From Rhodospirillales bacterium (GTDB taxonomy: Bacteria > Pseudomonadota > Alphaproteobacteria > Rhodospirillales > JANQFP01), in NCBI GenBank assembly GCA_028277795.1, contig JANQFP010000042.1:1-48211 (forward strand): 48,211 nucleotides of DNA, written 5' to 3'. Below the pieces are notes generated by a model that saw only the letters and a list, made by a program, of their open reading frames with translations, was not told the DNA's origin and did not search any database. Positions 35,400-44,712 of the stretch are shown one piece after another; within the stretch, counting starts at the first letter, position 1, and each line of letters starts with the position of its first letter. A program made the translations under genes and the position numbers.

Positions 35400-36761
35400 T
35401 TACCTCCGCTGGGTTTCGGGCTCCACCACCAGGGTCAGGCCGTCCACGTCGGTGACCCGCACCTGGCGCCCGGGGTCTAGGGCGCCGGCCGACCGTGCGT
35501 TCCACACCTCGCCCTCGATCCGCACCCGGCCCTCGGCGCCGGCCCAATCGATCACCGGGCCGATGCTGTCGATGAGGGTCTCGGGCCCGGCCACCACGGC
35601 CCGCCGGCGCGAGCGCACCAGCAGGGTGAACACCACCGTGAACAAGACGCCGGTGACCACGGAGACGGCGGCGATGAGCTGCCAGGCGACGGCGAAGCCT
35701 GGTATCTCCTCGTCCATCAGCAATACGGACCCGACCACCAGGGCGGCGATGCCGCCGATTCCGAGCACTCCGAAGCTGGGCAGGAAGGCCTCGGTGACGG
35801 TCAATGCGATGCCGACCAGGACCAGCGCCAGCCCGGCGTAGTTGACCGGCAGCACGTGCAGGGCATAGAGGGCCAGCAGCAGGCAGATGGCGCCGACGAT
35901 GCCGGGGCCCATCAGGCCCGGTGTGTAGAACTCGATGATCAGCCCGTAGACCCCGATGAGCAGCAGGATGTAGGCGACGTTGGGGTTGGTGATGACCGAC
36001 AGCAGCTCGGTGCGCCAGTCGGGCTCGGCCATCACCACCTCCAGGTTGGCGGTGGCCAGGGTGACGGTGCCGTCGGCCAGCGCCACTTCGCGGCCGTCGA
36101 GCCGCGCCAGCAGGTCGGCCAGATCGGGAGCGACGATCTCGATCACGCCCTCCTTGAGGGCGTCCGCCGCCGGCAGGCTGGCCGCCTCGCGCACCGCCTT
36201 CTCCGCCCATTCGACGTTGCGGCCGCGCATCTGGGCCAGGCCGCGGATGTAGGCGATGGCGTCGCTGACCGCCTTGCGGTCGAGGGCCTTGGTCGGCGTG
36301 CCGCCGCCGTCCTCGCTCTCGTCCTCCGGCGTCTTCCCTTCGTCGCCGCGGCCGCCGCCGGGCAGGGGCAGGCCGCCGATGCGCACCGGCGTCGCCGCGC
36401 CCAGGTTGGTGCCCGGCGCCATGGCGGCCACGTGGGCGGCGTAGCTGATGAAGGTGCCGGCGCTGGCGGCGCGGGCGCCGCTGGGCGCCACGTAGGTCAC
36501 CACCGGCACCGGCGAGGCCAGCACGGCGCGGATGATCTCGCGCATGGAGGTGTCCAGGCCTCCCGGCGTGTCCATGCGCACGACCACCACTTCGGCCCCG
36601 GTATCGGCCGCCCGCTCGAGGCCGCGCACCACGTAGTCGCTGGTGGCGGGGCCGATGGGGCCGGCGATGTCGAGAACGACGGCCGTCCCCCGACCCTGGG
36701 CCAACGACCATGAGGCGACGACCAGCAGGACCATCGCCACGGCGATTCGCATCGCACGCAT
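35400..36761 (-). CDS. NfeD-family membrane-bound serine protease
   Basis: A long-form NfeD protein (453 aa). A signal peptide (about 1-22) precedes a ClpP-like serine protease domain: [38 protein letters not shown] and the active-site Ser in [14 protein letters not shown]. Several membrane helices follow (about 245-385), then a C-terminal OB-fold domain ([18 protein letters not shown]). An insertion rich in Gly, Asp and Glu (about 132-155) splits the protease domain. The ATG at 36761 has GGAGGG nine bases upstream; the open frame continues far upstream but is not coding. It is the partner of the downstream slipin. Confidence 0.92.
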   Translation of the reverse strand: MRAMRIAVAMVLLVVASWSLAQGRGTAVVLDIAGPIGPATSDYVVRGLERAADTGAEVVVVRMDTPGGLDTSMREIIRAVLASPVPVVTYVAPSGARAASAGTFISYAAHVAAMAPGTNLGAATPVRIGGLPLPGGGRGDEGKTPEDESEDGGGTPTKALDRKAVSDAIAYIRGLAQMRGRNVEWAEKAVREAASLPAADALKEGVIEIVAPDLADLLARLDGREVALADGTVTLATANLEVVMAEPDWRTELLSVITNPNVAYILLLIGVYGLIIEFYTPGLMGPGIVGAICLLLALYALHVLPVNYAGLALVLVGIALTVTEAFLPSFGVLGIGGIAALVVGSVLLMDEEIPGFAVAWQLIAAVSVVTGVLFTVVFTLLVRSRRRAVVAGPETLIDSIGPVIDWAGAEGRVRIEGEVWNARSAGALDPGRQVRVTDVDGLTLVVEPETQRR

Positions 36762-37011
36762 GCCGATACGCCCTCCGAAAACGGCCGCCGGGCAAGGCGG
36801 CAAGCCGCACAGGCCGATCATCGCCCATTCCCCGGGTCCTGTCCAATCGCCAAATCGGCGATGAACTGGTGGGCCGCTATCGCATGGCGATCCGACGGGG
36901 CACGGATTAGGGCCCGCCAAACCGGGGTCGCGCCGGCCGAAAATTTTTTTTGTGGATTCGGCTTCCATGTGACCGCCGTCACTGCACGGCGACGTGAGGT
37001 GCGTAGACTGA

Positions 37012-37110
37012 GACGCAATCGCCAGGGGCATTCCCCTCTCCCCCCCCTGCAGGCCCCTGGCGCTTCTCTCGAACTCGCCGGACCACCCCCGAGGTCCGGC
37101 GACTTTTTTT
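37012..37110 (+). ncRNA. candidate small RNA with C-rich loops
   Basis: Two stable hairpins in a row on the plus strand. The first pairs CGCCAGGGGC (37020-37029) with GCCCCTGGCG (37053-37062) around a 23-base loop carrying CCCCTCTCCCCCCCC. The second is a perfect intrinsic terminator: CGCCGGACC (37076-37084) with GGTCCGGCG (37093-37101), loop ACCCCCGA, then seven T. No reading frame precedes the terminator. TAGACT near 37004 may be a -10. The C-rich loops could pair with purine-rich ribosome binding sites, as in alphaproteobacterial small RNAs with C-rich loops such as GsrN; homology to those is not claimed. Confidence 0.62.
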
Positions 37111-37405
37111 GCCCATGCCCGAACAGACACGGACGCCGCGCGGCAGCGGATGCCGTACGGGCCTGGAAAGGGGTGGGCCGGGGCGGCGGCGCCCCGGCCC
37201 AGGGGGTCCAAGGGAACGGGCCTCGCGCCCGTCGCTTGGGGAGAGCCGGAGCCGGGGCTTTGGCCGATTTCGGAAGGGCGGTACCGGGTCGGGGGCCCGG
37301 ATGCCAAGGGCCGCGCGGCCGGCGGCGGTCTCCGAGAACGGAGGCTACCGGGGAATCATGACAGGCGGGACACCGGTTCTGCGAACCCGGCGTGAAGACT
37401 CCGTG
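37111..37405. other. intergenic region with a GC hairpin
   Basis: No supported gene. A perfect 10-bp hairpin (GGGCCGGGGC with GCCCCGGCCC, 37175-37200) may stabilise or end the transcript of the minus-strand GH57 gene; it has no T-run. Open frames across the region are compositional: they are Arg/Pro/Gly-rich with no ribosome binding site. Confidence 0.35.
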
Positions 37406-37409
37406 ACGG

Positions 37410-39539
37410 TCACGCCAGGTAGACGCGCTCCAGGGCGCTGCGCGAGACGTTGCCCTTGGCGTCCTCCGCTTCGATGAAGTAGCGCACGTCGCCGGCGCCG
37501 ACGGGCAGGGCCGCCGTGCAATAGTTGGCGGTCACCGCGGCGCCGGTCTCGGAGGGATAGGGCCCGTGGTCGTCCATGGCGACGACGGTCTCGGTCCCGT
37601 CCCGACGCAGCACCAGGTCGACCCGCTTCAGTCCCGAGATGTCGGCCACGAAGGTGTGGACCACGCCCTGGGGGTCGGCGTCCTCCAGGCAGCCCTGACC
37701 CCAGCGCTTGCCGCCCGGATTCTCGGGCGTCACCCAGGGCGCGAAAATGGTCGGCCCGCTGCGGTCCTCGCCGGCGGCGAGCAGGGCGTCCAGCGCTCCC
37801 TTGATCTGGCCGTATCCCATGTTGGCGGCGTTGGTCACCTGCTGGTCCCACACGGTCTGGCCGGTCCAGTACCAGTAGCAGCTGGTCTCGGCGGTCAGCA
37901 TCAGGCGCGTCGCCTCGCCCAGCACGGGGCTGCCGGGCTCGCTGTCCTCCAGCGCATGGACGGCGTTCTGGAAGGCGGTCAGCACGGCCCAGGAGTTGAG
38001 GTCCGGCGAGTAGGGCTCGTTGTAGCGGCTGAACCATTTCATGAACTGGGGATCGCCGTTGTCGGCGCCGGCCCACGAGCCGGGCTCGATGTGCACCACC
38101 CGGTCCGGGTCGGGCGGGAAGCGCTCCAGGTAGTCGCCGACGGCGGTGAGCTCGAACCGCGGGTCCTGGTTCAGCCAATGCACCAGCGCACCGGTGTTGT
38201 GATAGTAGTAGCTGTCGGCCCCGCCGCCGTGGTTGTCGCCGTCGGAATGGAGCAGGAAGAAGGGCGGGTGCTTGGGGTCGTAGCTGCCGGTGGCGACGAT
38301 CTGATCGTAGACCTGGCCGAGGACGTCGGGGTACTGCAGGGCGCCGAAGCCGCCGCGGGCGTCTTCGTTGCCGATGTAGCGCTCGGCCGGCACGGCGACG
38401 ATCTTGTGGGTCTTGCCGTCCGGGTCCTCGTAGGCCACGTACTCGGGGCGCAGCAGGCTGGGCGCGATCCTGGAGCCGGCCCAGATGTTGTGGAGCTGCA
38501 GCCAGTCGTCGGCCGGCGGATTGGCCTGCTCGGCCGGGTTGGGCGGCAGCATGCCCTCCTGGATGCCGGCATAGGGATAGTCCTGGCAGGCCCGGAAGCG
38601 GTGGATGGAATCGTAGATCACCGCCTCCACCCCGGCCTCCAGCAGGGCCGGGATCATACGCACGTGGAAGGCGGTCTCGGGCGGGAAGATCACGCTCGCC
38701 GGCTCGACGCCGAAGGCGCTGCGGATGATGCCCCGGTGCCACTCGATCTGCTTGACGATGTTGCGGTGGGGAATCAGCGCCATCAGCGGGTGGTAGAAGC
38801 CGAAGGTGGTGAAGGCGACCCGCGGGTGCCCCAGCGCCGTCTTCTCGCCGGCGATGCCGCGCAAGGCGCCGTTCCAGCCGCCGAAGCGACCGCCGCACAG
38901 GCCGTCGGCGGCGCAGCGGTCGAGCTGCTCGATCAGGGTGCCGCTCCAGCTGGTCGACAGGCCGGCGTGGGGCAGCCCGCCGTCCATGTACTGACGCGCG
39001 GCAGCGGGCACGAAATCCGTGTAGTTGCCGCCGCGGGAGCCGAAGATCTCGTCCTTCTCGCCGTCCCAGTAGGTGCGGTCGGTGGTGTTGTAATAGGGCT
39101 GGTGCATGTGCTTGTGGATGCCGAAGTAGACCTTGACGTCCGCGGCACTACGGGCACGGGCCTTACCCCGTTTCGGCGCCGCGGCCTTGGCCGGCGCCTT
39201 CAGGGGCAGGGTGCGGAATTCCTTCACCCAGTCGTCGCCGCCGGCCTGGGCGATGTCGGCGGTCTTGCAGCCCTCAACCTGCACCTGCACGTCCCCCGGC
39301 CCGAAGAGGCCGGCAGCGACTGAGGTCTCGTAGGTGATCACCCAGCCGACGCCGGGTGCCCGCCGGATGGCCTCGCCGTTGATCAGGTGCTCGCGGCCGC
39401 CGGCGCGCAGGATCACCTGCGGGAAGGGGATGTCTCCGTCGGCGTCGAACGAGATGTCGAAAGCGTGGTTCTTCCGCTTCTCGTCGCATACGACGTCGGC
39501 CGGAAGATTGATGCGCAGGATCTCGGAGAACACGGCCAT
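37410..39539 (-). CDS. glycoside hydrolase family 57 protein
   Basis: A 709-residue cytoplasmic GH57 (alpha-amylase/branching-type) enzyme. After a ~130-residue N-terminal beta domain, conserved region 1 is GIHKHMHQPYYN (about residue 141), the nucleophile region is VIFPPETAFHVRM (Glu), and the acid region is LLHSDGDNHGGG (Asp). The C-terminal ~90 residues form a beta-rich domain (VDLVLRRDGTETVVAMDD). It probably acts on alpha-glucans such as glycogen, but bond specificity (amylase, 4-alpha-glucanotransferase or branching) is not clear. It stands alone, with no glycogen genes next to it. The ATG at 39539 starts a well-formed N-terminus. Confidence 0.88.
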   Translation of the reverse strand: MAVFSEILRINLPADVVCDEKRKNHAFDISFDADGDIPFPQVILRAGGREHLINGEAIRRAPGVGWVITYETSVAAGLFGPGDVQVQVEGCKTADIAQAGGDDWVKEFRTLPLKAPAKAAAPKRGKARARSAADVKVYFGIHKHMHQPYYNTTDRTYWDGEKDEIFGSRGGNYTDFVPAAARQYMDGGLPHAGLSTSWSGTLIEQLDRCAADGLCGGRFGGWNGALRGIAGEKTALGHPRVAFTTFGFYHPLMALIPHRNIVKQIEWHRGIIRSAFGVEPASVIFPPETAFHVRMIPALLEAGVEAVIYDSIHRFRACQDYPYAGIQEGMLPPNPAEQANPPADDWLQLHNIWAGSRIAPSLLRPEYVAYEDPDGKTHKIVAVPAERYIGNEDARGGFGALQYPDVLGQVYDQIVATGSYDPKHPPFFLLHSDGDNHGGGADSYYYHNTGALVHWLNQDPRFELTAVGDYLERFPPDPDRVVHIEPGSWAGADNGDPQFMKWFSRYNEPYSPDLNSWAVLTAFQNAVHALEDSEPGSPVLGEATRLMLTAETSCYWYWTGQTVWDQQVTNAANMGYGQIKGALDALLAAGEDRSGPTIFAPWVTPENPGGKRWGQGCLEDADPQGVVHTFVADISGLKRVDLVLRRDGTETVVAMDDHGPYPSETGAAVTANYCTAALPVGAGDVRYFIEAEDAKGNVSRSALERVYLA

Positions 39540-39662
39540 GACGGACTCCCGATGACGGTTTTCTTGGCGGGCCGGCCGCGGCGAAGCGGGTGGACGGCGG
39601 CGGTCGTGTTATAGAGGGCGGGCCCGCCAGGGCCAACCCTGCACACGACCGAGAGAGAGCCC

Positions 39663-40067
39663 ATGTCCGAGCCCATCCCCAGCATCCTGTCCCACGTGTC
39701 CCTGGGCACCAACGACTTCGACCGCGCCGTCGCCTTCTACGAGCGAATCCTGCCGACCATCGACTGCCGGCGCCTGGCCGAACACCCTGGGGCCGTGGCC
39801 TGGGGCCGGATGTTCCCCGAGTTCTGGGTGCAGGTGCCTATCGACGGCCGGCCGGCCACCGTCGGCAACGGCAGCCACATCGGCTTCCTGGCGCCGTCGA
39901 AGGAGTCGGTGGACGCCTTCCATGCGGCCGCCCTCGAGGCCGGCGCCACCGACGACGGCCCGCCGGGCCCCCGCCCCGACTATGGCGAGCCCTACTACGG
40001 TTGCTTCGTCCGCGACCCCGATGGCCACAAGGTCGAGGCCATGTTCTGGGACCGGGAGCTGGGCTAG
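39663..40067 (+). CDS. VOC-superfamily glyoxalase-like protein
   Basis: A 134-residue single-domain protein of the vicinal oxygen chelate (glyoxalase/dioxygenase) superfamily. Typical features are the opening ILSHVSLGTNDFDRAVAFYE with metal-ligand His10, GSHIGFLAPSKESVDAFHAA in the middle, and the closing YYGCFVRDPDGHKVEAMFWD with a ligand Glu. Such proteins dimerise and bind a divalent metal. The substrate cannot be predicted. The ATG at 39663 has GAGAGAG upstream. It is divergent from GH57. Confidence 0.88.
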   Translation: MSEPIPSILSHVSLGTNDFDRAVAFYERILPTIDCRRLAEHPGAVAWGRMFPEFWVQVPIDGRPATVGNGSHIGFLAPSKESVDAFHAAALEAGATDDGPPGPRPDYGEPYYGCFVRDPDGHKVEAMFWDRELG

Positions 40068-40117
40068 GGCGCGGACCCAATCGTGGGCGACGGCCTGGAG
40101 GCAGCACTGTGGACCGA

Positions 40118-40786
40118 TCAGAACTTGCCGGGCGCAAGGGCCTTGGTTCGGAGATTTCCGCCGGATCGTGAGATGAGCTCCACCCTGTAGCCCGAATATC
40201 GCGAACCGTCGAAGGTGAAGTGGAAGACGTTGTCCGCCTTGGCGTATGCCGTGTCGGGCCCGAAGTGATGCTCCGGTCCGTACCACGTCTTGCCGATGGC
40301 ATACCGCATCTCGTAGGTCCCGAGGGGCACCTTGGTCTCGAAGGAGCGGCCGCCCTCCACGTACATGGTCATCACCGTTTGCCCGGCCGTATCGACCAGC
40401 TTCACGTAGTAGTCGTTTCCGGACCCGGTCGTGATTCCCAGCGGCGCGACGCCCGGGCTTGACGGCCGGCGCATGACCCCGGTCCATGCATTGATCGGGG
40501 CGGCATCAAAGGCCGGCTTCGATGCCTGTGACGTGTTGGATGCGGTCTGCCCGGCGGTGTCCCGGCCGCTGTCCGGCGCCCTGGCGATCGAGGTGAAGAC
40601 GCTATAGGCGAGGCCGGCAATGATGACCCATACCCACGGTCTCTTCAGGAGCGGACGGCTGCGTCGCGTCGCTGCGGGAACGTGAAGCGCCTGGCCACAC
40701 GCCACGCACTTGGGTTGACCAAGCGTCATCGAAGAGATCTGGTTGGTCGCGCCGCAACCGCTGCACAGGATCAAACGGTCCGCCAT
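40118..40786 (-). CDS. zinc-ribbon membrane protein of unknown function
   Basis: A 222-residue protein. An N-terminal zinc ribbon (CSGCGATNQ...CVACGQAL, like the N-terminus of bacterial thioredoxin 2) is followed by one membrane helix (about residues 52-66, WVWVIIAGLAYSVFT), a low-complexity linker and a C-terminal beta-rich domain (NDYYVKLVDTAGQTVMTMYV, then FETKVPLGTYEMRYAIGKTWYG). The last part resembles small periplasmic or carboxypeptidase-regulatory-like beta domains. The layout implies a cytoplasmic ribbon and a periplasmic beta domain. I recognise no family. Confidence 0.72.
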   Translation of the reverse strand: MADRLILCSGCGATNQISSMTLGQPKCVACGQALHVPAATRRSRPLLKRPWVWVIIAGLAYSVFTSIARAPDSGRDTAGQTASNTSQASKPAFDAAPINAWTGVMRRPSSPGVAPLGITTGSGNDYYVKLVDTAGQTVMTMYVEGGRSFETKVPLGTYEMRYAIGKTWYGPEHHFGPDTAYAKADNVFHFTFDGSRYSGYRVELISRSGGNLRTKALAPGKF

Positions 40787-40976
40787 TGCCGCGAAGCCTC
40801 CAGCGTCGTTCCATCGTGCGCACCGGGCGTGACGCTTGGCCGGTCCCCAAAAACCACCGCCAATCGCGCCCTCGCCGGAAACAGGGCCGATGTTAAACGC
40901 AAACGCGTCTGAATTCCAGGTGCCGGCTGGTCGAATGGGCGCGGTCCGCGCCTGGTGATCGCTGCTGCGGCGCCTG

Positions 40977-41005
40977 AAAAAAGGGCCGGCGCTGGGCGCC
41001 GGCCC
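40977..41005 (-). terminator. intrinsic terminator of the flgFGAH operon
   Basis: Minus strand: GGGCCGGCGC pairs with GCGCCGGCCC and is followed by six T. It lies 25 bases after the flgH stop, so the flagellar transcript ends here and flgI is not part of this operon within the window. Confidence 0.88.
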
Positions 41006-41029
41006 GAGGTGTCCAGGCTCGAACCGAAC

Positions 41030-41791
41030 CTAGAACGGGAACAGGATGTCCCAGATCTGGGTGCCCCACCGCGGCGCCTGGAGGTCGCTCAGGGTGCCGC
41101 GGCCGCCGTAGGCGACGCGCATCTCGGCAATGTTCTCGTGGGACACCGAGTTGTCGGAATCGATGTCCTCGGGTCGGACCACGCCGCTGACCATCAGCTC
41201 GCGCAGCTCCTGGTTCACCAGGATCTCCTGGCGGCCGACGATGGCCAGGGCCCCGTTGGGCAGGATCTGGGTGACCACGGCGGCGAAGGTGAGCTCGATG
41301 TCCTCGCTGCGGTCGATCTCGCCGTCGCCCGAGGTCGAGTGGACGTTGCCGAAGCTCATCACCGACGCCGGGTTGATCCCCTGGGGCAGGACCTTGGTGA
41401 ACTCCCCCTCCAGGCCCAGCAGGTTGGTGACGTCCGTGTCCTCGGAGTCGTCGCGGTCGCGCTCGGTCTTGTTCTCCAGCTTGGCCGAATCGTCCAGGTC
41501 CAGCTTGACGGTAAGGATATCGCCCACCTCCTTGGCCCGGATGTCCTTGAAGAAGGCCCGGGCGCCGGCCCGCCACAGGGAGTTGGCGTTCTCCTCGGGG
41601 ATCTGCGGCGTCGGCATGGGCAGGCTCACCGGCCGATAACTTTCTTCGGCGGTCGGGTTGGTGATCTCGGAAAGCTCGGGCCCGTCGCCGACCTCGGACA
41701 GCCGGGTGAACAGGTTGCATCCGCCCACCGCCGCCGCCAGGACGATGGCCGGCAGCAGCCGGGCGGTGGTGCGGATGAGGTTGCGTGCCAT
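41030..41791 (-). CDS. flgH: FlgH, flagellar L-ring protein
   Basis: Outer-membrane lipoprotein (253 aa) forming the L-ring around the flagellar rod. The lipobox is in AVGGCNLFTRL (Cys25). Family features are NSLWRAGARAFFKDIRAKEV near residues 69-88, GDILTVKLDLDDSAKLENKT, and the C-terminal IVGRQEILVNQELRELMVSG, RPEDIDSDNSVSHENIAEMR. It follows flgA by ten bases and is the last gene before the terminator. The P-ring gene flgI, often next, is absent. Confidence 0.96.
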   Translation of the reverse strand: MARNLIRTTARLLPAIVLAAAVGGCNLFTRLSEVGDGPELSEITNPTAEESYRPVSLPMPTPQIPEENANSLWRAGARAFFKDIRAKEVGDILTVKLDLDDSAKLENKTERDRDDSEDTDVTNLLGLEGEFTKVLPQGINPASVMSFGNVHSTSGDGEIDRSEDIELTFAAVVTQILPNGALAIVGRQEILVNQELRELMVSGVVRPEDIDSDNSVSHENIAEMRVAYGGRGTLSDLQAPRWGTQIWDILFPF

Positions 41792-41801
41792 GATCGGTCT
41801 C

Positions 41802-42788
41802 CTATCTGGCGACGACGTGGTCGACGGGGCGCACGGTCACCTCGCCGGCGCCGATCACCACCGCCTCGACGACGGTGCTGCTCTGGGTGTTGGTGACCCG
41901 GATGGTGTCGCCGTCGCTGCCCTCCTCGAGGGCACGGCCGCGGGCGGTCAGGGTCATCTTCGGGGTGTGCAGGACCATGGTCACCAGGCCGCCCTTGGGC
42001 ACCATCACCGGACGCCGGATCTGCGACGTGCGGACCGGGGTCCCCGCCCGCAGGCCGCGCCGCGGGGCCTTGCCGATGAGGTCGGCCGCATCCACCACCA
42101 CGTCGCGCTGCAGGCGCGAGGTGCGCACCCGCGCCCAGGTCACGTCGCGGCGCCCGATGACCTCGCCAGCCAGGACCCGGCGGGCCAGGACCGGCACCTC
42201 GGTGACCCGGTGGAGGCGCCCGGTGATCCGGTAGCGCTTGCTGCTCGGGTGGTCGGCCGGCGCCACGATGACGGCGGTGAAGCGCCGCGTGCGCTCGTCG
42301 AAAACCACGTCCGCCACGTCGAGGGCGGCCGGCGCGTCGGCCGGCACGTGGATGCGCAGCATGCGGTTGCCCACCTCCACCTGGGTGTCGGCTTCGGCGC
42401 CGCGGTCGGCCAGCGCCGCCAGGATGCGGTCCTCGATCTCCTCGCGCTCGATGACGATGCTGTCGCGCTCGACCACGATCTGGTCGTGGGTGCTGAGCGG
42501 GCGCCAGTCGAGGCCGTAGGCGCGCGCCACCCGGTACAGCCAGGTGGCGTCGAACACCGACCGCTTGCCCGGGTCCGGGGCGTAGGCGACCCGCACGTCG
42601 GCCTTCTCGCCGGCGCCCATGAACAGGTCGCCCAGATGCACGTACTGCCCGTCCACCCGCACGGTCTCGCGCAGCATGGCGGCCTCGGCCGCGGTGTCGC
42701 CCGCCTCCTCGGGGCTGGCGCCGTGGGCGGCGCCGGCCGCGGCGGTCAACGCCGCCACCAGGATCAGCAACGATGCCAGATGCCTCAT
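41802..42788 (-). CDS. flgA: FlgA, P-ring assembly chaperone
   Basis: Periplasmic chaperone (328 aa) that helps assemble the flagellar P-ring. A signal peptide ends near residue 24 (GAAHGA). The protein is longer than the enterobacterial form; the C-terminal SAF-type domain (VLARRVLAGEVIGRRDVTWA, RGLRAGTPVRTSQIRRPVMV, TLTARGRALEEGSDGDTIRV) is the conserved part, and the N-terminal ~180 residues include YVHLGDLFMGAGEK. It lies ten bases after flgG. Confidence 0.93.
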   Translation of the reverse strand: MRHLASLLILVAALTAAAGAAHGASPEEAGDTAAEAAMLRETVRVDGQYVHLGDLFMGAGEKADVRVAYAPDPGKRSVFDATWLYRVARAYGLDWRPLSTHDQIVVERDSIVIEREEIEDRILAALADRGAEADTQVEVGNRMLRIHVPADAPAALDVADVVFDERTRRFTAVIVAPADHPSSKRYRITGRLHRVTEVPVLARRVLAGEVIGRRDVTWARVRTSRLQRDVVVDAADLIGKAPRRGLRAGTPVRTSQIRRPVMVPKGGLVTMVLHTPKMTLTARGRALEEGSDGDTIRVTNTQSSTVVEAVVIGAGEVTVRPVDHVVAR

Positions 42789-42798
42789 GACCGCCTCC

Positions 42799-43584
42799 TC
42801 ACCGGATCGTGCTCAGCGTGCCCATCATTTCGTCGGAGGTCTGGATGACCTTCGAGTTCATCTCGTAGGCGCGCTGGGCCGATATGAGGTTGGAGATCTC
42901 CTCCACCGCGTTCACGTTGGAGGTCTCGAGGAACCCCTGGAGGATGGAGCCGAAGCCCGTCGTGTTGGGGCTGCCGGTGGTCGGGTTGCCCGACGCCGGC
43001 GTCTCCAGGAACAGGTTGTCGCCGATGGCCTGGAGGCCGGGCTCGTTGGGGAACGTGGCCAACTGGAGCTGGCCCACGTTGCTCAGGTTGACCGTGCCCT
43101 CCAGCTTGACCAGGACCTCGCCGCTGGCGTTGATGGTCACGTCGACGGCGTTGTCGGGCACCGTAATGCCCGGCTGCACCGTGTAGCCGTCGTGGGTGAC
43201 GATCTGCCCGTCGGCGTCGAGCTGGAAGGTGCCGTCGCGGGTGTACGCCGTCTCGCCGGTGGGCAGCAGGATCTGGAAGAACCCCTTGCCCTGGACGGCC
43301 ATGTCGAAGGTGTTGTCGGTGGGCGTCAGGTTGCCCTGCTCGTGGATGCGGTAGACCGCCGCCAGCTTGACCCCGAGGCCCAACTGCACGCCCGCGGGCA
43401 CGATGGAGCCGGTGTCCGACGAGGTGGAGCCCACCCGGCGCAGGTTCTGATAGAGAAGATCGTGGAACTCGGTGCGCCGGCGGGTGAAGCCGGTGGTGTT
43501 CATGTTGGCGAGGTTGTTGGATATGACCTCGACGTTGCGCTGCTGGGCGAGCATGCCCGTCGCCGCGATGCTGAGTGATCTCAT
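42799..43584 (-). CDS. flgG: FlgG, distal rod protein
   Basis: Flagellar distal rod protein (261 aa), exported by the flagellar type III system. It has the rod-family N-terminus MRSLSIAATGMLAQQRNVEV with SNNLANMNTTGFTRRRTEFH, the central DMAVQGKGFFQILLPTGETA and TRDGTFQLDADGQIVT, and the C-terminal heptad region NVNAVEEISNLISAQRAYEM followed by NSKVIQTSDEMM. Length is standard. It follows flgF by 69 bases. Confidence 0.97.
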   Translation of the reverse strand: MRSLSIAATGMLAQQRNVEVISNNLANMNTTGFTRRRTEFHDLLYQNLRRVGSTSSDTGSIVPAGVQLGLGVKLAAVYRIHEQGNLTPTDNTFDMAVQGKGFFQILLPTGETAYTRDGTFQLDADGQIVTHDGYTVQPGITVPDNAVDVTINASGEVLVKLEGTVNLSNVGQLQLATFPNEPGLQAIGDNLFLETPASGNPTTGSPNTTGFGSILQGFLETSNVNAVEEISNLISAQRAYEMNSKVIQTSDEMMGTLSTIR

Positions 43585-43653
43585 GGTTCCCGTCCTTGTC
43601 GGTTCGTCCTTATGTCGTTCTCGTGCGCCCGGCGCCGGTGGTCAGGACCGGGC

Positions 43654-44388
43654 TCAGGCCTCCTTGACCATCTCCTTGACCATGGTCTTGATGCGCTCGT
43701 CCTCGGCCTTGATGAGCCGTTTTGCGCCCTCGTAGGCGCGGTGGATCTGGATCATGCGGGTGAGCTCGACGATGGGCTCCACATTGGAGCCTTCGAGCAT
43801 GCCCTGGACCACGTCGGGCTGCTCCACGTCCTCGGGCGTCACCTGGCCGCCCAGCAGGCCGCCGGCGATCTCCTGGAGCTGCTGGGCGTTCTCGAAGCTG
43901 ACCACGCGCAGCCGGCCGATCTCGCCGTTGTCGGTGGAGACGGTGCCGTCGCGGGCGATGTCGATGCGGCTGTCGGCGGGGCTGAAGAAGATGGGCTGGT
44001 TGCCCTCGGCCAGAACCGGATGCCCGCCCTGGGTGACCAACTGGCCGGCCTCGTCCAGGCGCAGCCGGCCGTTGCGCGTGTAGCGCTCGCCGTCCACCGT
44101 GTCGACCACCAGGTAGCCGTCACCGCGCACCGCTACGTCCAGGGGGTTGCCGGTCTTGGTCACCGGTCCTTCGCGGGTGTCCCGCGCGGTGGCGATGTCG
44201 CGCACGAAGTTGATGCGGTCGCCGAGGATCCTCTCGCCGCCGCGGCTGCGCACCTCGTGCTGGATGAACATCATCTTCTCGCCCTTGAACCCGTTGGTGT
44301 TCATGTTGGCCAGGTTGTGGGCGACCACGTCCATCTGCCGGCGCAGCACCGCCTGACGCGAGAGGGCGATGAGCGTTGTGTTTTCCAT
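43654..44388 (-). CDS. flgF: FlgF, proximal rod protein
   Basis: Flagellar proximal rod protein (244 aa). The N-terminus TLIALSRQAVLRRQMDVVAH continues NLANMNTNGFKGEKMM; the middle has LDVAVRGDGYLVVDTVDGER, and the C-terminus SNVEPIVELTRMIQIHRAYE. The high similarity in layout to FlgG with a shorter, different middle distinguishes FlgF. It is the first gene of flgF-flgG-flgA-flgH, with a sigma-54 promoter about 50 bases upstream. Confidence 0.96.
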   Translation of the reverse strand: MENTTLIALSRQAVLRRQMDVVAHNLANMNTNGFKGEKMMFIQHEVRSRGGERILGDRINFVRDIATARDTREGPVTKTGNPLDVAVRGDGYLVVDTVDGERYTRNGRLRLDEAGQLVTQGGHPVLAEGNQPIFFSPADSRIDIARDGTVSTDNGEIGRLRVVSFENAQQLQEIAGGLLGGQVTPEDVEQPDVVQGMLEGSNVEPIVELTRMIQIHRAYEGAKRLIKAEDERIKTMVKEMVKEA

Positions 44389-44435
44389 CAGTCAGCAATC
44401 CCAAACCGAAACGTCCACTTGTCCCGCCGGCAGCG

Positions 44436-44453
44436 TTGCACGGCCCGTGCCAA
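44436..44453 (-). promoter_or_regulatory. sigma-54 promoter of the flgF operon
   Basis: On the minus strand TGGCAC-GGGCC-GTGCA (44452 to 44437) matches the sigma-54 consensus TGGCAC-N5-TTGCA with one mismatch and the required GG-N10-GC. Transcription would start near 44426, about 38 bases before flgF. The rest of 44389-44712 holds a GC hairpin near 44583-44610 but no clear plus-strand promoter for fliL. Confidence 0.78.
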
Positions 44454-44712
44454 CCGTACGAAACGGCGGAAACCCTCGGGACGGCGGGGGTGTCGGTGCG
44501 GGAGGGCGGGGCGCGCGGACGCGGTTGCCCCGGCAGTTATTGCCCGTCCCGTCGGCCATTTGGTATGGTTTTTCCGAGTCCTGCCGGGACGCGGGGCGCC
44601 GCTGCGCCGGGTTTCAACCAGTTATTAACCAACCCGGCCTAGGGTAACGGGAACGCGCCAGTGGTGCGCGGCGACGGGCGGCGTCGATTCCAGGTATTTT
44701 CGGGTCTGATCG

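Noticed and set aside
36940-36955. The GAAAATTTTTTTT tract as an intrinsic terminator.
   Set aside because: No convincing stem lies directly before it; an upstream promoter element for the small RNA is equally possible but unproven.
37109-37477. A plus-strand frame of about 120 codons downstream of the small-RNA terminator.
   Set aside because: Arg/Pro/Gly-rich, no ribosome binding site, and it runs into the GH57 gene on the other strand.
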